This document shows positions 54,110 to 64,000 of a DNA stretch of 64,000 nucleotides, piece by piece. The stretch is from Hyposmocoma kahamanoa (taxonomy: Eukaryota; Arthropoda; Insecta; Lepidoptera; Cosmopterigidae), in NCBI RefSeq assembly GCF_003589595.1, contig NW_020654422.1, forward strand, positions 6,119,039-6,183,038, read 5' to 3'. The position numbers and the translations under genes are program-made. Under the pieces are notes generated by a model, which did no database searches, was not told the origin of the DNA, and saw nothing but the letters and a program-made list of their open reading frames with translations. How positions within the stretch are numbered: the stretch's first letter is position 1; the number at the start of each line of letters is the position of its first letter.

Positions 54110-54690
54110 TTATTAAATATAAGTGTGGATTTGACGTCCATTACACCTGATGGAAAGTGATGATGAGGTCGACGATTTAGCATGCACACCTAAATAATGC
54201 CTATTCACTCTCGCCTTGAAAAGGTCCAAATTATAGCGTTTGGGGAATAAGTCCGCAGGTAGAGAATTCCACTCTCTAGCTGCTCGTCATATAAATGTGG
54301 AAGCGAAACGCTTCGTGCGAATCATGGGAATATCCACAACCTAATGGTGGAATCCCAGCCCACGTCTAGTTCCCGACGATGAAAAGGGGAAGGCGGAACC
54401 AAATTATGCAATTCCATCGCACACTCTCCATTATATTATATCCTGTAGAATACCAATAAGCAGGCAACTTTACTTTTCTTAACATAAATTGCATTTTCCT
54501 AAATGTACTGTGACGCTAGTGTAAGAATGTTAATTGCTTTATTCGTATCTCGCAACGACACTCTAAGGCCCAGATTGAAAATTGCTCTAACTGCATATTT
54601 CTGTAGGGCAGATTCTATTAATATCAACGGCATTAGGTGAAAAACCATCTGACCAATATCACCAAACGTAGGATCACGGCCGATGAGCAA
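54110..54690 (-). pseudogene. Jockey/CR1-like LINE, 3' part
   Basis: The left part (54120-54400) aligns with the LINE end at 26850-27115: TGACGTCCATTACACCTGATGG, TTCACTCTCGCCTTGAAAAGG, AAATGTGGAAGCGAAACGCTTC, ATATCCACAACCTAATGG. The right part (54499-54690, minus) reads ALQKYAVRAIFNLGLRVSLR then DTNKAINILTLASQYI, the QK-CVRAIF-L--R-S-----K-LNILTL-SLYI segment that follows the RT domain of these LINEs. Together they mark a 5'-truncated copy in minus orientation with stops. Confidence 0.7.
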
Positions 54691-54989
54691 TTAATACAAT
54701 TTATAGACGAGTATATTTACTTCGGCCAGGTAGATTCTTTTAGAAATAGGCAAGATAAGGACGTCGAACGACACCTCGAAATCGCCAGGATAAACTAATT
54801 ACTGATCCATGAAAGAGTTTATGTAGGTAAACCCAATCACTCTTATGTGAAAACACGTCAACATCAGTAACCTGTCCATCCTTATCTAAGGTGCGCAAAT
54901 ATATAATATAAATATATTTTCTGACCGAATCAAAAATCCAAGATCAAGGTTAAGTAAAGAGCAAAGGAACGCAACATATTAGGTTTAAA
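54691..54989. other. No feature recognised
   Basis: Spacer; ACATAGG-poor, no repeat match seen. Confidence 0.35.
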
Positions 54990-55290
54990 CGGATAGATAG
55001 AAGCACTTGAAGACATGCTTAGTCGATGTTGGGAAAACGACTGCTAAGCTGAAATGTTACTAGCCGGGACATGTCTGTCAGATGCATCCACAGAGATGGG
55101 CTCACGCAACCACTTGGTGGATACCGGAGAACAGGGACTGCGAGGCAGACCAGAAGGAGATGGATGACATAATGACTTGAACGCGTATATTATTAAGGAC
55201 AGGCCTGACGTTGTGGCAAACCGGGAGCTGTGTACGTCGAAAGAAGACGCCAGCAGTCCAGCAGTGACACACCATAAGCTAATTTTAAAA
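54990..55290 (+). pseudogene. LINE ORF C-terminal fragment (RTE-like)
   Basis: The plus strand reads LAGTCLSDASTE-like in one frame and GHVCQMHPQRWAHATTWWIP then ENRDCEADQKEMDDIM in another. This is the GHVARR-DGRWG---LEWRPR-G-R--GRPP-RW-DDL pattern near the C-terminus of these LINEs. Several stops are present. Its orientation is opposite to the LINE just upstream. Confidence 0.5.
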
Positions 55291-56608
55291 AAGTATGAAA
55301 AAAACATTCAGACAAAGAGGCAGTTACATTTCATAAATGACCTTTGTTGAAAGAACAATTTAATAATTTAAATTCCAATAGAAAGCAATGTCAAATTAAC
55401 GTAATTTGTTCCGTGACGTAAAACCTATTTTTTCAGTCCGTTTCCGTAACGGAGTATGTTCTATCGACATTATGTAGCTGGAATATAGAATATAGTGAGT
55501 GACGACGTTAGTTACTTGGGGCCCAAGTAGCGGCTATATGAGAGGAAGTTATTATGATTGCTTGACGGTGTTGGATTGAAATTAGTTAACAAACTAGTTA
55601 AAATCCTTCTCTCCCTCTTTCTCTCTCACTCTCGCTCTCTCTTTAATAACGACTATTTAATTTGACAGCCACCATCGTATTTGAGATATAACTTGTAAAA
55701 AAGAAATCAAGTGAGATTGCCGAGAAACGTACATCTTCATTTCTTTTAAGTAATTGGTACCACACTGCTTGATTTGTATATGATACAGAGTATATGTTGA
55801 GTGTGTGCGTTGTGGTATTAAACAAATATAAATCGAGATCGCGCCCCTATCCATTAGATGCTCACGGTTACAAAACTAGTTGAAATAAAAATCAGTTTCC
55901 TACACACACAAATAAGAATGATGCCTCCTTAGCTACGATATAGGAAGCTTATTACTTAAAAAATGGCATACTTTTTCCAAGAGCAAAAAAAGTTTCTCTG
56001 TTCGAACCATATTCTTTGACTTTACTTCGTCTGTTCCGACTCTTGCATACTTTGCAAAATTAATTATCAAAGTTATGTACACTATCCATAAACGTAAGTT
56101 GTAAAAAGTATAAGTAAGATACTTACTCATGTGTAGAAATGCCCTGTATAAAAGGTTTTTTTTCTGGTTGTGTGCGTAATTCAAGTTAAATACTTACACA
56201 ACTCAGAACTATTAATCGTCTTTTAACAAAAGTGGACGTCCATAAGGTTTAGTGGGAAGTGCTAATGGAATGACTCGGAACTGACACATTCAAGCTGAAC
56301 GTTAATAAGGGAGCGGTGGAAATATTTACTTATAGCGGCTTTTACCCGCCAGGAAACACCTCCATCTGCGGAATTCGAGGACGGGAAACGGCGGGAAAAG
56401 ACGGGAAACGCCTGCCGTCCGTCACGACGACCGTTGCTCACGTAGTTAACTCCTGCCCGCAGTAGTCGACGAAACGATTTTAAGATCAAGAACTAAATTG
56501 CTTAATACTTTTGTACTTGAAAAATAAAAATCTTAATATTTAGCCTATATATAGTCGCATTACTGGACACTAGGGCTGTTTAATTTTTTTTATGGAATTG
56601 ATATTCAT
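55291..56608. other. No gene recognised
   Basis: A CT-rich low-complexity tract lies at 55603-55642 (CTCTCCCTCTTTCTCTCTCA). A GC-richer patch at 56335-56465 with GGGAAACGGCGGGAAAAGAC shows GGGAAA-type repeats but no clear exon. Confidence 0.4.
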
Positions 56609-57355
56609 AGGAAATGAAACTATTTTTCCGGATTTAAATCGCGTATATTTGTTTTTTCAAACAAACCGACGTTTCGGGCCCTTTACAGGTCCCACGGTCA
56701 CGGTTGACTGAGGTGGTATAGTCTTCAACCAGTTATGTCTAATATTGATGCAAACCACTCTATTTTTTTCCACTATAGTTACAATAGTTATTAATTAAAT
56801 ATCTTATTTTTAATTTTACAAACAAACATTCCAATTTACGCTACATTAAGTTTTACAAATTATTTTATTGAATAATTTTTTTATTAAGTTCAATTCATTA
56901 TTAATTAATAATAGAAATTAGAATAAACTAAAACATATTAATTAGTACTGCAGTCTTATGTCTCTTTGGGATTTTTCATTAGAGGAAATACTGGATCCCA
57001 AGCTGGTGGTACGGAGAAACTATCTTCCCTGTTGAAATTAGAATGTTTTTTTAATTTCAATGGCCTCTCGCAGCATCCTGGGTAGATAACGGACTTCTTT
57101 TCCAAGGACTTGGGGTTTGTCAAACTTCATTGAATGTGTAGGTTTATCCATGACATGCTCACAGACTGCAGACTTGTTTACGCGACGGTGTTTGACATCA
57201 GCTATATGTTCTTTGACGCGGGTACGAATACTTCGCTTTGTTTGTCCAATATAAGAGAGACCGCACTCCGTCCGAACGAAACGAACCGAAACGTCGATTT
57301 GTTTGAAAAACACAAATATACGCGATTTAAATCCGGAAAAATAGTTTCATTTCCT
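56609..57355 (-). mobile_element. Penelope-like element remnant, copy 2
   Basis: The left end AGGAAATGAAACTATTTTTCC, ATTTAAATCGCGTATATTTG, CAAACAAACCGACGTTTCGG is repeated in reverse at the right end (CGAAACGTCGATTTGTTTG to GGAAAAATAGTTTCATTTCCT). The inverted termini are about 65-70 bp. Between them lies a minus-strand GIY-YIG frame and 3' non-coding sequence. The right terminus is fused into the start of the frame, so the reverse transcriptase was lost by 5' truncation and the end is capped by an inverted terminal piece. The layout is identical in 17438-18220. Confidence 0.75.
57038..57313 (-). pseudogene. GIY-YIG endonuclease domain of a Penelope-like element
   Basis: The frame's first about 12 residues derive from the terminal repeat. 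Then comes CGLSYIGQTKRSIRTRVKEH: Tyr21-Ile-Gly23 is the YIG strand, Gln-Thr-x-Arg follows, and Arg32 and His36 are expected catalytic residues. KSAVCEHVMDKPTHSMKFDK and VLGKEVRYLPRMLREAIEIK follow, with the conserved Glu in REAIEI. This nuclease nicks target DNA for insertion. The frame ends at KKTF and a stop. The next codons in another frame resume family wording, so a small indel breaks the end. Ninety-one codons are about the usual size of the domain alone. Confidence 0.8.
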
Positions 57356-57464
57356 ATGTGTAACAATCGCGAAAGCCTAGGAACTCGATGTACACCAGTA
57401 CGGACTGGACGTTGCAAATTGATATTCAATTATTTTTATGTGAAATTACTCCACTAGTTTATTA

Positions 57465-57545
57465 TAATTATTAATACAAAGATCGAACACTCGCAAAAAA
57501 TTCCATCGATCCGGCTGGATTCGAACCGACGTCTTCTAGTATACT
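57465..57545 (-). repeat. tRNA-like SINE fragment, family C
   Basis: AATTATTAATACAAAGATCG, CGATCCGGCTGGATTCGAACC (reversed box B) and CGACGTCTTCTAGTATAC match 33490-33590. Confidence 0.6.
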
Positions 57546-58629
57546 TACATATTTATACATATTTGAAGATTTCAGCTTGAGATCTCACCACTTTTTCCAA
57601 TAATATTCATTTGAATAACATGTTAAAATCTTATTTGAAAAATGTTATATAGGTAATCTTTTATACAAAATTAATTGAAACGAACTTTAGTTTTACAGGC
57701 TGCATTTTTACAAAATTATAACCTTATGCAGTTCAGTGAATAGACATGTTACAATAATTACAATAACATCTCTCACACTTGACATTATTTTTGCCTAGCG
57801 ATGACTTATAACTATAATATCTATTATTAAAAACTACACTATTACCACCTCAATACCGCATAGGAAAACCTCGAAAATCGATCACTTGCTGCAAACGGTT
57901 TTTCATGCCTGTGACCAGCATAAATCCCACATGGCGCCTTCTTCGTGGTCCTTATTTCATGAATTTGAGCAGTTGATTTTGTAGTGACAAAGGGATCTTC
58001 AATATGGCGATTGACGATATCTAGGTATGACTAGATGCAGAAGTAAAATTTACCGGTGCTGGCCCCGGATTACATTGCACATTTCCAGTCGCTCTGTGGC
58101 GATTGATCCAAAGCTTGACAGTGTTTCTCTGTGAACAAGCATAATACTTTATAATAGGCCCTCATAATTGTAGTTTCGAATTTCACCTAATGTTAGATTT
58201 TAATGATACGTTAAACATATTTTATAACACCCGTGGGATAATGAAGGATGCACCTGCAGCACTGTGAAAAATGTAATGAGTCTACTTACCGCTGTATGAA
58301 GTCGCCTTGCAATTTCTTTGATTGGCATAACAATTTCTAATTTTAATAATTCCGTTACGTGCGGCATATTAAAACAAGAAGAAAGTATTCACTTTGAAAG
58401 TAATTAAAACTGAATAAATAAGTGGGAATGAAACGTGGACCAATGCGTAATCACAGTATACACGATCGTATGCAAACTGCAGAGCGAAGTCGTGATTTGT
58501 TAATCCATCCATACCCACCCCACACTTTATTAATAACATCTACCCACCCACCTTAGGCAATTTTTAGTGAGAAAATATTGTGATTTGTCAACATTAACAT
58601 TAAAAAGTGAAACAATGCTGTTAAAAATA
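57546..58629. other. No gene recognised
   Basis: AT-rich; no frames of interest. Confidence 0.4.
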
Positions 58630-58715
58630 TAAAACAAAAAAAGCTTGTGGAATCGAACCACGGGTATTGTAACTGGCAGTCCATACAACAAGCCGCTCGA
58701 CCATGAAATGACGAA
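58630..58715 (-). repeat. tRNA-like SINE fragment
   Basis: GTGGAATCGAACCACGGGTA contains a reversed box B and GTCCATACAACAAGCCGCTC the reversed A-box half. It might be a recent tRNA-derived piece, but it lacks a full cloverleaf. Confidence 0.45.
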
Positions 58716-59870
58716 ATTTAGGATTGGTTTTAAACCTATGTTGATCATCTTCAAGCAACACTCCATTGTATTGCTTATAAATAAAGTTGAAATTGCTTTC
58801 TTTATCTCTTTCTTTGTTCATAAAATGGCTCTCAGAACCAAAGGGTCGGTTAGGGGGTCAGGTATCTCATGTATATGACTGTGCCTCATTAAGTTGCTTT
58901 GTGATATATGCAGGTTTATTCACGATGTTTTTCTTCACCATAAAGCTCATGATGAATATCAAATTAAAATGTTAATATTTTTATTAACTTTTCAAACAGA
59001 GTCTATAAGTATAGAAAAGTCTCGTACGTTTTTCTTATTTATTTCTTTGGTAGCAATAACGAAAGTGAATTTAAATATTAGAATTTAGTCAAAGATTTCT
59101 TGCCATTCGTCTACATTAAACGTATAATAAAAAATAGAAGCAAAGAAAACAAGTCAAAGGCGCGTATTCAATTCGAATGTGAGTAATCCATTCAGTGAAT
59201 AAGTAGAAAATGTTACCGGAAAGATCGCAAGTAGGCCGTTCAGGGACAATGACAAGGCTTCGGAGCGTTACGCCATCTTTGGATTCAGTGATCCGCTGTC
59301 AAAAGCGCAGGTAACATCGACCCGGCTCAGTGTGGTTCGGGTCCTTTTATTAAATTTAAACGGTTTGTAATAGAAGCCGAAGCAACAGTGAGCATGGGGC
59401 ACAGGAACGCCAGGCGCATAAGGAGGCAGCGTCTTGGCACAAAGCTCTATTATGCTTCTAAACAATAAGAGCGCCTCTAACCGCCAAATGGATTTCTTTC
59501 AACTTCACAACTCGCCTAATTGCTCTGTCCTTTGTATGCTCGCCGCGTTTCATCCTACCTTAATGTAATTTAAGATTTTCCTGTTTTCCTCGCATTTCGG
59601 TTCTGTTTTCCTTAATTTCAATGGATTTTGTTCGCTGGAAACCCGGTCGTTTGTCGCGATGGGAATACATCGATAGTTGAGTCAAACGTTTATTTACTCA
59701 AATCTTCAAAAAGACAATTATTATGACTTTGTGTAAGTGTCAGTTCGAGAATAAATTTTTGATAAATCAACTAAGATGAAAAGGTTGTCGCGATTGAAAG
59801 ATTTCGTGCCAATAAATGGAGCTGGTAGGAACTTCGTTATTGAATTTCGTGCTATTAACAGAGCAAAAAG
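58716..59870. other. No gene recognised
   Basis: AT-rich with a moderate-GC part near 59215-59420. Short frames have no domain. Confidence 0.4.
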
Positions 59871-59894
59871 TTTAGTTACACAATATTGGCGGGT

Positions 59895-60090
59895 ACAAGC
59901 CGAGATGAAACTATTAGCAGACGGCGCCGCCCGCCGCGGTCCGGCCACCGCCAGCAGCACCACTCGCAACTCGCAGAGCAGAACAAAAGTTCACCAGTTT
60001 TAACAGTACACGCCATACCGCCCCGTCCGTGCCTCGTCGTTCCTACTCCACACTCAGCCAGCCGTTCAGCACACTCTAACCGTTGCGGAT
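59895..60090. other. GC-rich island, role unknown
   Basis: CAGACGGCGCCGCCCGCCGC and GGCCACCGCCAGCAGCACC, then CGCCCCGTCCGTGCCTCGTC, rise far above local GC. Frames of 75-89 codons overlap on both strands without domain. It may be a promoter/5' exon or an enhancer. CACTCAGCCAGCCGTTCAGC carries initiator-like TCAG words, which is weak evidence. Confidence 0.3.
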
Positions 60091-60689
60091 ATTTCGTACG
60101 GAAACGAAACTTTACGTGTGAAGTCTGCAACTTAGTTTTGGGAAATTTCCATTAGTTTATTTGATAATTCTCTGGATGCTACAATGGGATATTGAAAGTT
60201 TCAGCTACCACCTGAATAGTTAATGGGAGAGTTCCGAATTTCGGATCGCGTTAAAAGCACTCTTGGAATATCTGTTTATTTGTATTCTTTGAAGAGCGTT
60301 ATATAAGAAAAGGTTTACTCTAAATGAACTTTCATAACAATGTGAACCAATAAAAACCGAAATAAAAGCTTCTGTTTCAAAATAAACACATTATGTTATT
60401 CGAAGTATTTTTGTAATAAGATTATATGTTTAAGTGCAAGTATTTCCATATAATTTCTGCCTAAAATCGTAAATTGAAACACAAAATCAGATCAAGAAAA
60501 CAAATAATTAAACATGCTGAAAAATCTTTTCTGGCACAATCTAAAAAATCTCATACAGGTGTAAAGAATAACAAAACAAATACAATATTCACATGTCTTT
60601 AATTCTCTACTTAATAACGAAACTGTATACGCAACGATATGTAGTACATTTTTTATGATACTAAGTGCTAGGAGACAGGACGCACATCG
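60091..60689. other. No feature recognised
   Basis: AT-rich spacer. Confidence 0.4.
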
Positions 60690-60832
60690 CACAAGTCGTG
60701 CGGGTGGTGATAAGCGGCACGCCTGTCTATAGCAGTTAAAGCTTTAAATCGCAGAGATCTCCTCAGGCTCTGCCGATGCATCCGTCATCCTGAGATATAA
60801 GTTGACAATTCCCATATGCCTTAATTTCGCGT
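60690..60832 (-). repeat. Dispersed repeat R, inverted, truncated
   Basis: ACAAGTCGTGCGGGTGGTGA, GCGGCACGCCTGTCTATAGC, CTTTAAATCGCAGAGATC, ATCCTGAGATATAAGTTGAC and CCCATATGCC. The head half is missing. Confidence 0.7.
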
Positions 60833-61337
60833 TTCAGTACGACATGCAATGATGAATTTGCTTGTTTACGTGACTTCCGCATACTGCTATTAACTTGACA
60901 AAATCAATATACGCTGCACGCCCGTTGCACGCGTGCAATTAAGTGCGCCTCTGTAATAACATCTCATAATGCGCGCGATCGGCACGTGAACAGATCGCAC
61001 TACGGAAAATACGTGTGCAGCTCGCTTGCCTTTCGCAAACAGGCGCCAGATTTGTACGCACCCTTGCCTAATGTTGGTTTATATCTCCGATGTACCATAT
61101 CTCACATACAAATTTCTTCTCATAGACATCTATTACGTTTACCCCAAAATAACATAAAGTCAACTGTAATTAAAATCAAAAACTTCTTAATTAGAACCCT
61201 TCGACAATTCGATTCAAATCAAATCATTTATTGTGTACGCCAGTCTAGAACATCATAAATGACGTTGTTGTGCCAGTACGTATTACCAATTTTATGGCAT
61301 ACAATTTACTTAATGATATTAATTTAACAGTACATAT
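60833..61337. other. No gene recognised
   Basis: A patch at 60910-61045 is less AT-rich (GCGCGCGATCGGCACGTGAA). No exon supported. Confidence 0.4.
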
Positions 61338-61440
61338 ATTAGTTAATGAAACTATTTTTCCGAATTTGAATCGCGTATATCTGTTTTTTCAAACAAACCA
61401 ACGTTTCGGGCCCTTTACAGGTCCCATAGTCACGGTTAAG
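61338..61440 (+). repeat. Penelope-like terminal fragment
   Basis: AATGAAACTATTTTTCCGAA, AATCGCGTATATCTG, CAAACAAACCAACGTTTCGG, GCCCTTTACAGGTCCC and TAGTCACGGTTAA. This is a solitary terminus. Confidence 0.75.
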
Positions 61441-62091
61441 TACATTAATTTTAATTACAAAATGTCAAACCTTAATTTTAATTTCAATTCTGAATAATAT
61501 CATACATGTCATTATTTTTTCGTACTTTGGTTACTATTTTTCTATGTAGTTGTTATTTAATTAGTATTATTTATCTAGCATATTTATTTATACAACATAG
61601 ATAAGTTTTAGACGTAATAAATAAAATGTAGCCAGCACTAGAGTTCGTCATTTAAAATGCAATTTGTTAGTTAGACACAAACGCGCCACTTCAACGAGTG
61701 TAGTAACTCATATAACACGCCATGTAATCGGACATATCGTTAGTTGCGTAGTCCGTTTAAGTTTGTGTGGCGACTGTGACAGCGCGACAACTGGAACGAT
61801 GATTTTGCAAAGTTTGAATCAATTTGGTGCTACAGAGAGTTGTTCATAAATTGCTTTACAATTGTTCATTGTTTGATAGACGTCTGGCTTGTAACTCGCA
61901 CTAATGATTCGAGATCCAATTTAATGAATGCTGTTTTTAGAAATTTCGAACGTTTCGAAAGACCGAGTGACAAGGATCGCAATTCAAAGTTAAATGTAAA
62001 TACACGGGAAAACATCTATTCTAAAGACAAGTTTTAATGAGTAGAAAGGCGACATATACATATTTAAGGTTTACATTATAGCTGTACTATT
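61441..62091. other. No gene recognised
   Basis: AT-rich; short frames only. Confidence 0.4.
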
Positions 62092-62313
62092 CTTTTTTTT
62101 ATGACACCAAGTAATGTGACAAACAAGTCGTGCACCTGGTACCTATCTTAACCAAAGATTTAATCGCAAAGATCTGGGGGACACTGCCACTGCGCCTATT
62201 ACCCTGAGACATAAGTTGACAAGTCCGATGTGCCTGTAATTTCAGCACCCTTGCCCATAAAAACCAAAACGCAGTAATACTCACAGTACTACTTGGTAGC
62301 AGAAATAGGTAAA
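62092..62313 (-). repeat. Dispersed repeat R, inverted
   Basis: T-run, ATGACACCAAGTAATGTGAC, AAACAAGTCGTGCACCTGG, ACCCTGAGACATAAGTTGAC, AACGCAGTAATACTCAC and GGTAGCAGAAATAGGTAA. An internal deletion removes the GGACAGGCGTG word. Confidence 0.75.
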
Positions 62314-62347
62314 CTACTCAACATGGTGTAACCCACGGTATCAGAAT

Positions 62348-62376
62348 GTGATAAAAAGCTAGAATCTTTTTATCAC
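62348..62376. repeat. Short perfect hairpin
   Basis: GTGATAAAAAG, 7-base loop, CTTTTTATCAC. The same stem word ends the segment at 29849-29922. Confidence 0.6.
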
Positions 62377-64000
62377 AGGGATGTAAAACGTACTTCTGTT
62401 TTAAAAAAGAATCAGTATATTACATTAAACCTTAAATAGGATAATGTAAAAGGCCATTCCACAGTATCAGGTTCATCTAACAGCGCACGCACATAAATTA
62501 GGAATGCTGGCGTCGGCGCGATGAGAGCTTAATAAATTTTCCCTAGTGGTATAAGCCTTTATGGGACATTCTTTATTCGGAATTATGGTATAACTAATTT
62601 ATGTAAATATTACTGTTATTCTGGACTTTAGTCAATTCGACATTCGTATTATGGTGACGATGATGATTGATTGCTGGCAGTTGTGAGGGAACGATTTACT
62701 TTAAAGGGAACGTTTTAAATGATGCCTTTCCGAATAATAGTCGCCAGTAGGCATGCTAAATAGACAATAGATAGGTAAACCTAAGTAAAATATATAAGTA
62801 AACGTAAGTTTGCCATAATTTTATTCTGCGTTTCACTGAAATTTACTGCGAAACGTTTTGCTGTAAGTTATTTGAATTTGTTAAATTTATTATAACTAAA
62901 AATAATTAACAATTGAGTTCACGAAATTGGGTCAAAATCCTTAACCGCAAGTGATGTTTTCAATGTCCATTGTAAATGCAAACAACGGCACCCGAGACGG
63001 TCTGAAGGCGTCGAGTTTCAAGAGGCAGCTCGTGAATCTGTTGTAAACCATTAAGAAACGTTCTGCTTATGAATGGTAGTTACTCACACAGTACTTTAAT
63101 TAGTACCTTATTTACTGTAACTGAATATACGAATAATATAGAATTTTTTTTGAAAAATATAGGTAAGCTTTAACCAAGATGTGCTCAAAAAAGAATTTCA
63201 TGCCTAAACATGTGACAAAGTCCAAACTGTAGAGCTTATAGAGTCCCAACAATAAGCTTTTATTGTAATAACATGTGATTTAGTCATACTTATGAGTTTT
63301 GTAACGGGCTTCAATTCAATGTATTACACGAAGGCGGCCATTGTCCTTAACTTTACCGTAAGTACCTTTCGACTTATTTTGGACCGGTCTTTTACTTTGC
63401 TTATATTTAGATTCAAAACCAAGTTGTTACGTCCCTAACGCCGCCCGTAACCCCCCTTGGGCTTTTGTGGAGGGAGGGAAAAGGCGAGATTGCTAATTGT
63501 GTCGCCAATGAAACACAATTTGCCAAATTCCACGAAACCTTAAAATTATATGTCTCGAAATATTTTTTCCTTGACTATATTTTTGCAGCGTTATGAAGTC
63601 CGTCGAATCTGTTGTTTCGTCTTAATTTGGTTTGTCTTAATAACGCTCCAAATAAAGATTAAAACTCGCCGAGGATACAGATTGTGATTTATGCGGTTGT
63701 TTAAGGTTTAAATCAGGTTTATAATTTAATTTGGTAGGAAATTACAATTTTTATAAACTGCACAACGGCAAGTAGATAACACTACTCTAAAGTACTGGGG
63801 GTCTACTCCCAAAAGTAAAATCCGATACACGTAGCTGCGTACGTCCTTCGTTTTAATAATGTCTTACTCTGAAACGCGTTAAGTGCCCGATTGCGGAACG
63901 ATTGCGGAATGAAACGCGTGATTTATATGGGTGTCCGATATCGGATGTTGATAAAGCTACTACGAAAAGCCATTTTGACAGGATTTTGACAACGTGTATC
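62377..64000. other. No gene recognised
   Basis: AT-rich; CCCGTAACCCCCCTTGGGCTT near 63445 is a short GC run. Nothing else can be supported. Confidence 0.4.

Noticed and set aside
1..64000. CRISPR array, operon or other prokaryotic system
   Set aside because: The window is eukaryotic; the repeats are dispersed transposon copies, not regularly spaced, and no cas-like genes occur.

Overview
The window looks like intronic or intergenic DNA from an insect, most probably a moth or butterfly (Lepidoptera). It is AT-rich and eukaryotic, with no operons and almost no long reading frames. It is crowded with remnants of transposable elements typical of lepidopteran genomes: several tRNA-derived SINE families, 3' ends of RTE- and Jockey/CR1-like LINEs, a Ty3/gypsy element, a Penelope-like element, mariner and Tc1 elements, and MITEs. 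The species cannot be fixed from the sequence alone. One short assembly gap (N) interrupts a CA microsatellite near 13.6 kb.

The only clear host coding exon is 14520-14697 (+). It encodes about 59 residues of a TMTC protein (transmembrane, TPR-containing O-mannosyltransferase family) and has good splice signals on both sides. I found no other TMTC exon, so the neighbouring introns must be long. The DNA around this exon is partly duplicated about 1 kb downstream, and the second copy lacks the exon. Two weaker coding candidates are an unrecognised ORF at 18550-18938 (-) and a possible exon near 46.7 kb (+).

Layout. 0-9 kb: SINEs, a TIR element carrying an unrelated inserted repeat, a MITE. 9.3-12.2 kb: a P-like TIR element (copy A) and a deleted mariner. 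14-15.5 kb: TMTC exon and duplication. 17-21.5 kb: Penelope-like remnants, SINEs and a second MITE. 22.7-24.9 kb: copy B of the P-like element, with exact 8-bp target duplications and a THAP-domain exon. 26.8-29 kb: a LINE end, then a TIR element with a Tc1 element nested inside it. 29-36.9 kb: dispersed repeats, SINEs and a 1.3-kb LTR element without coding capacity. 39.7-42.9 kb: a Ty3/gypsy element that lost its integrase but keeps both LTRs, PBS, PPT and a 5-bp target duplication. 43-55.3 kb: mixed LINE and SINE remnants. 56.6-57.4 kb: a Penelope-like copy with a GIY-YIG endonuclease domain and inverted termini. 58-64 kb: mostly unremarkable AT-rich DNA.

The transposons do not form a joint system. 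The most interesting signals are: the P-like pair, in which the longer copy carries the THAP exon; Penelope-like copies that share an inverted-terminus layout; the cryptic non-autonomous LTR element; and the exon-less duplication next to the TMTC exon.
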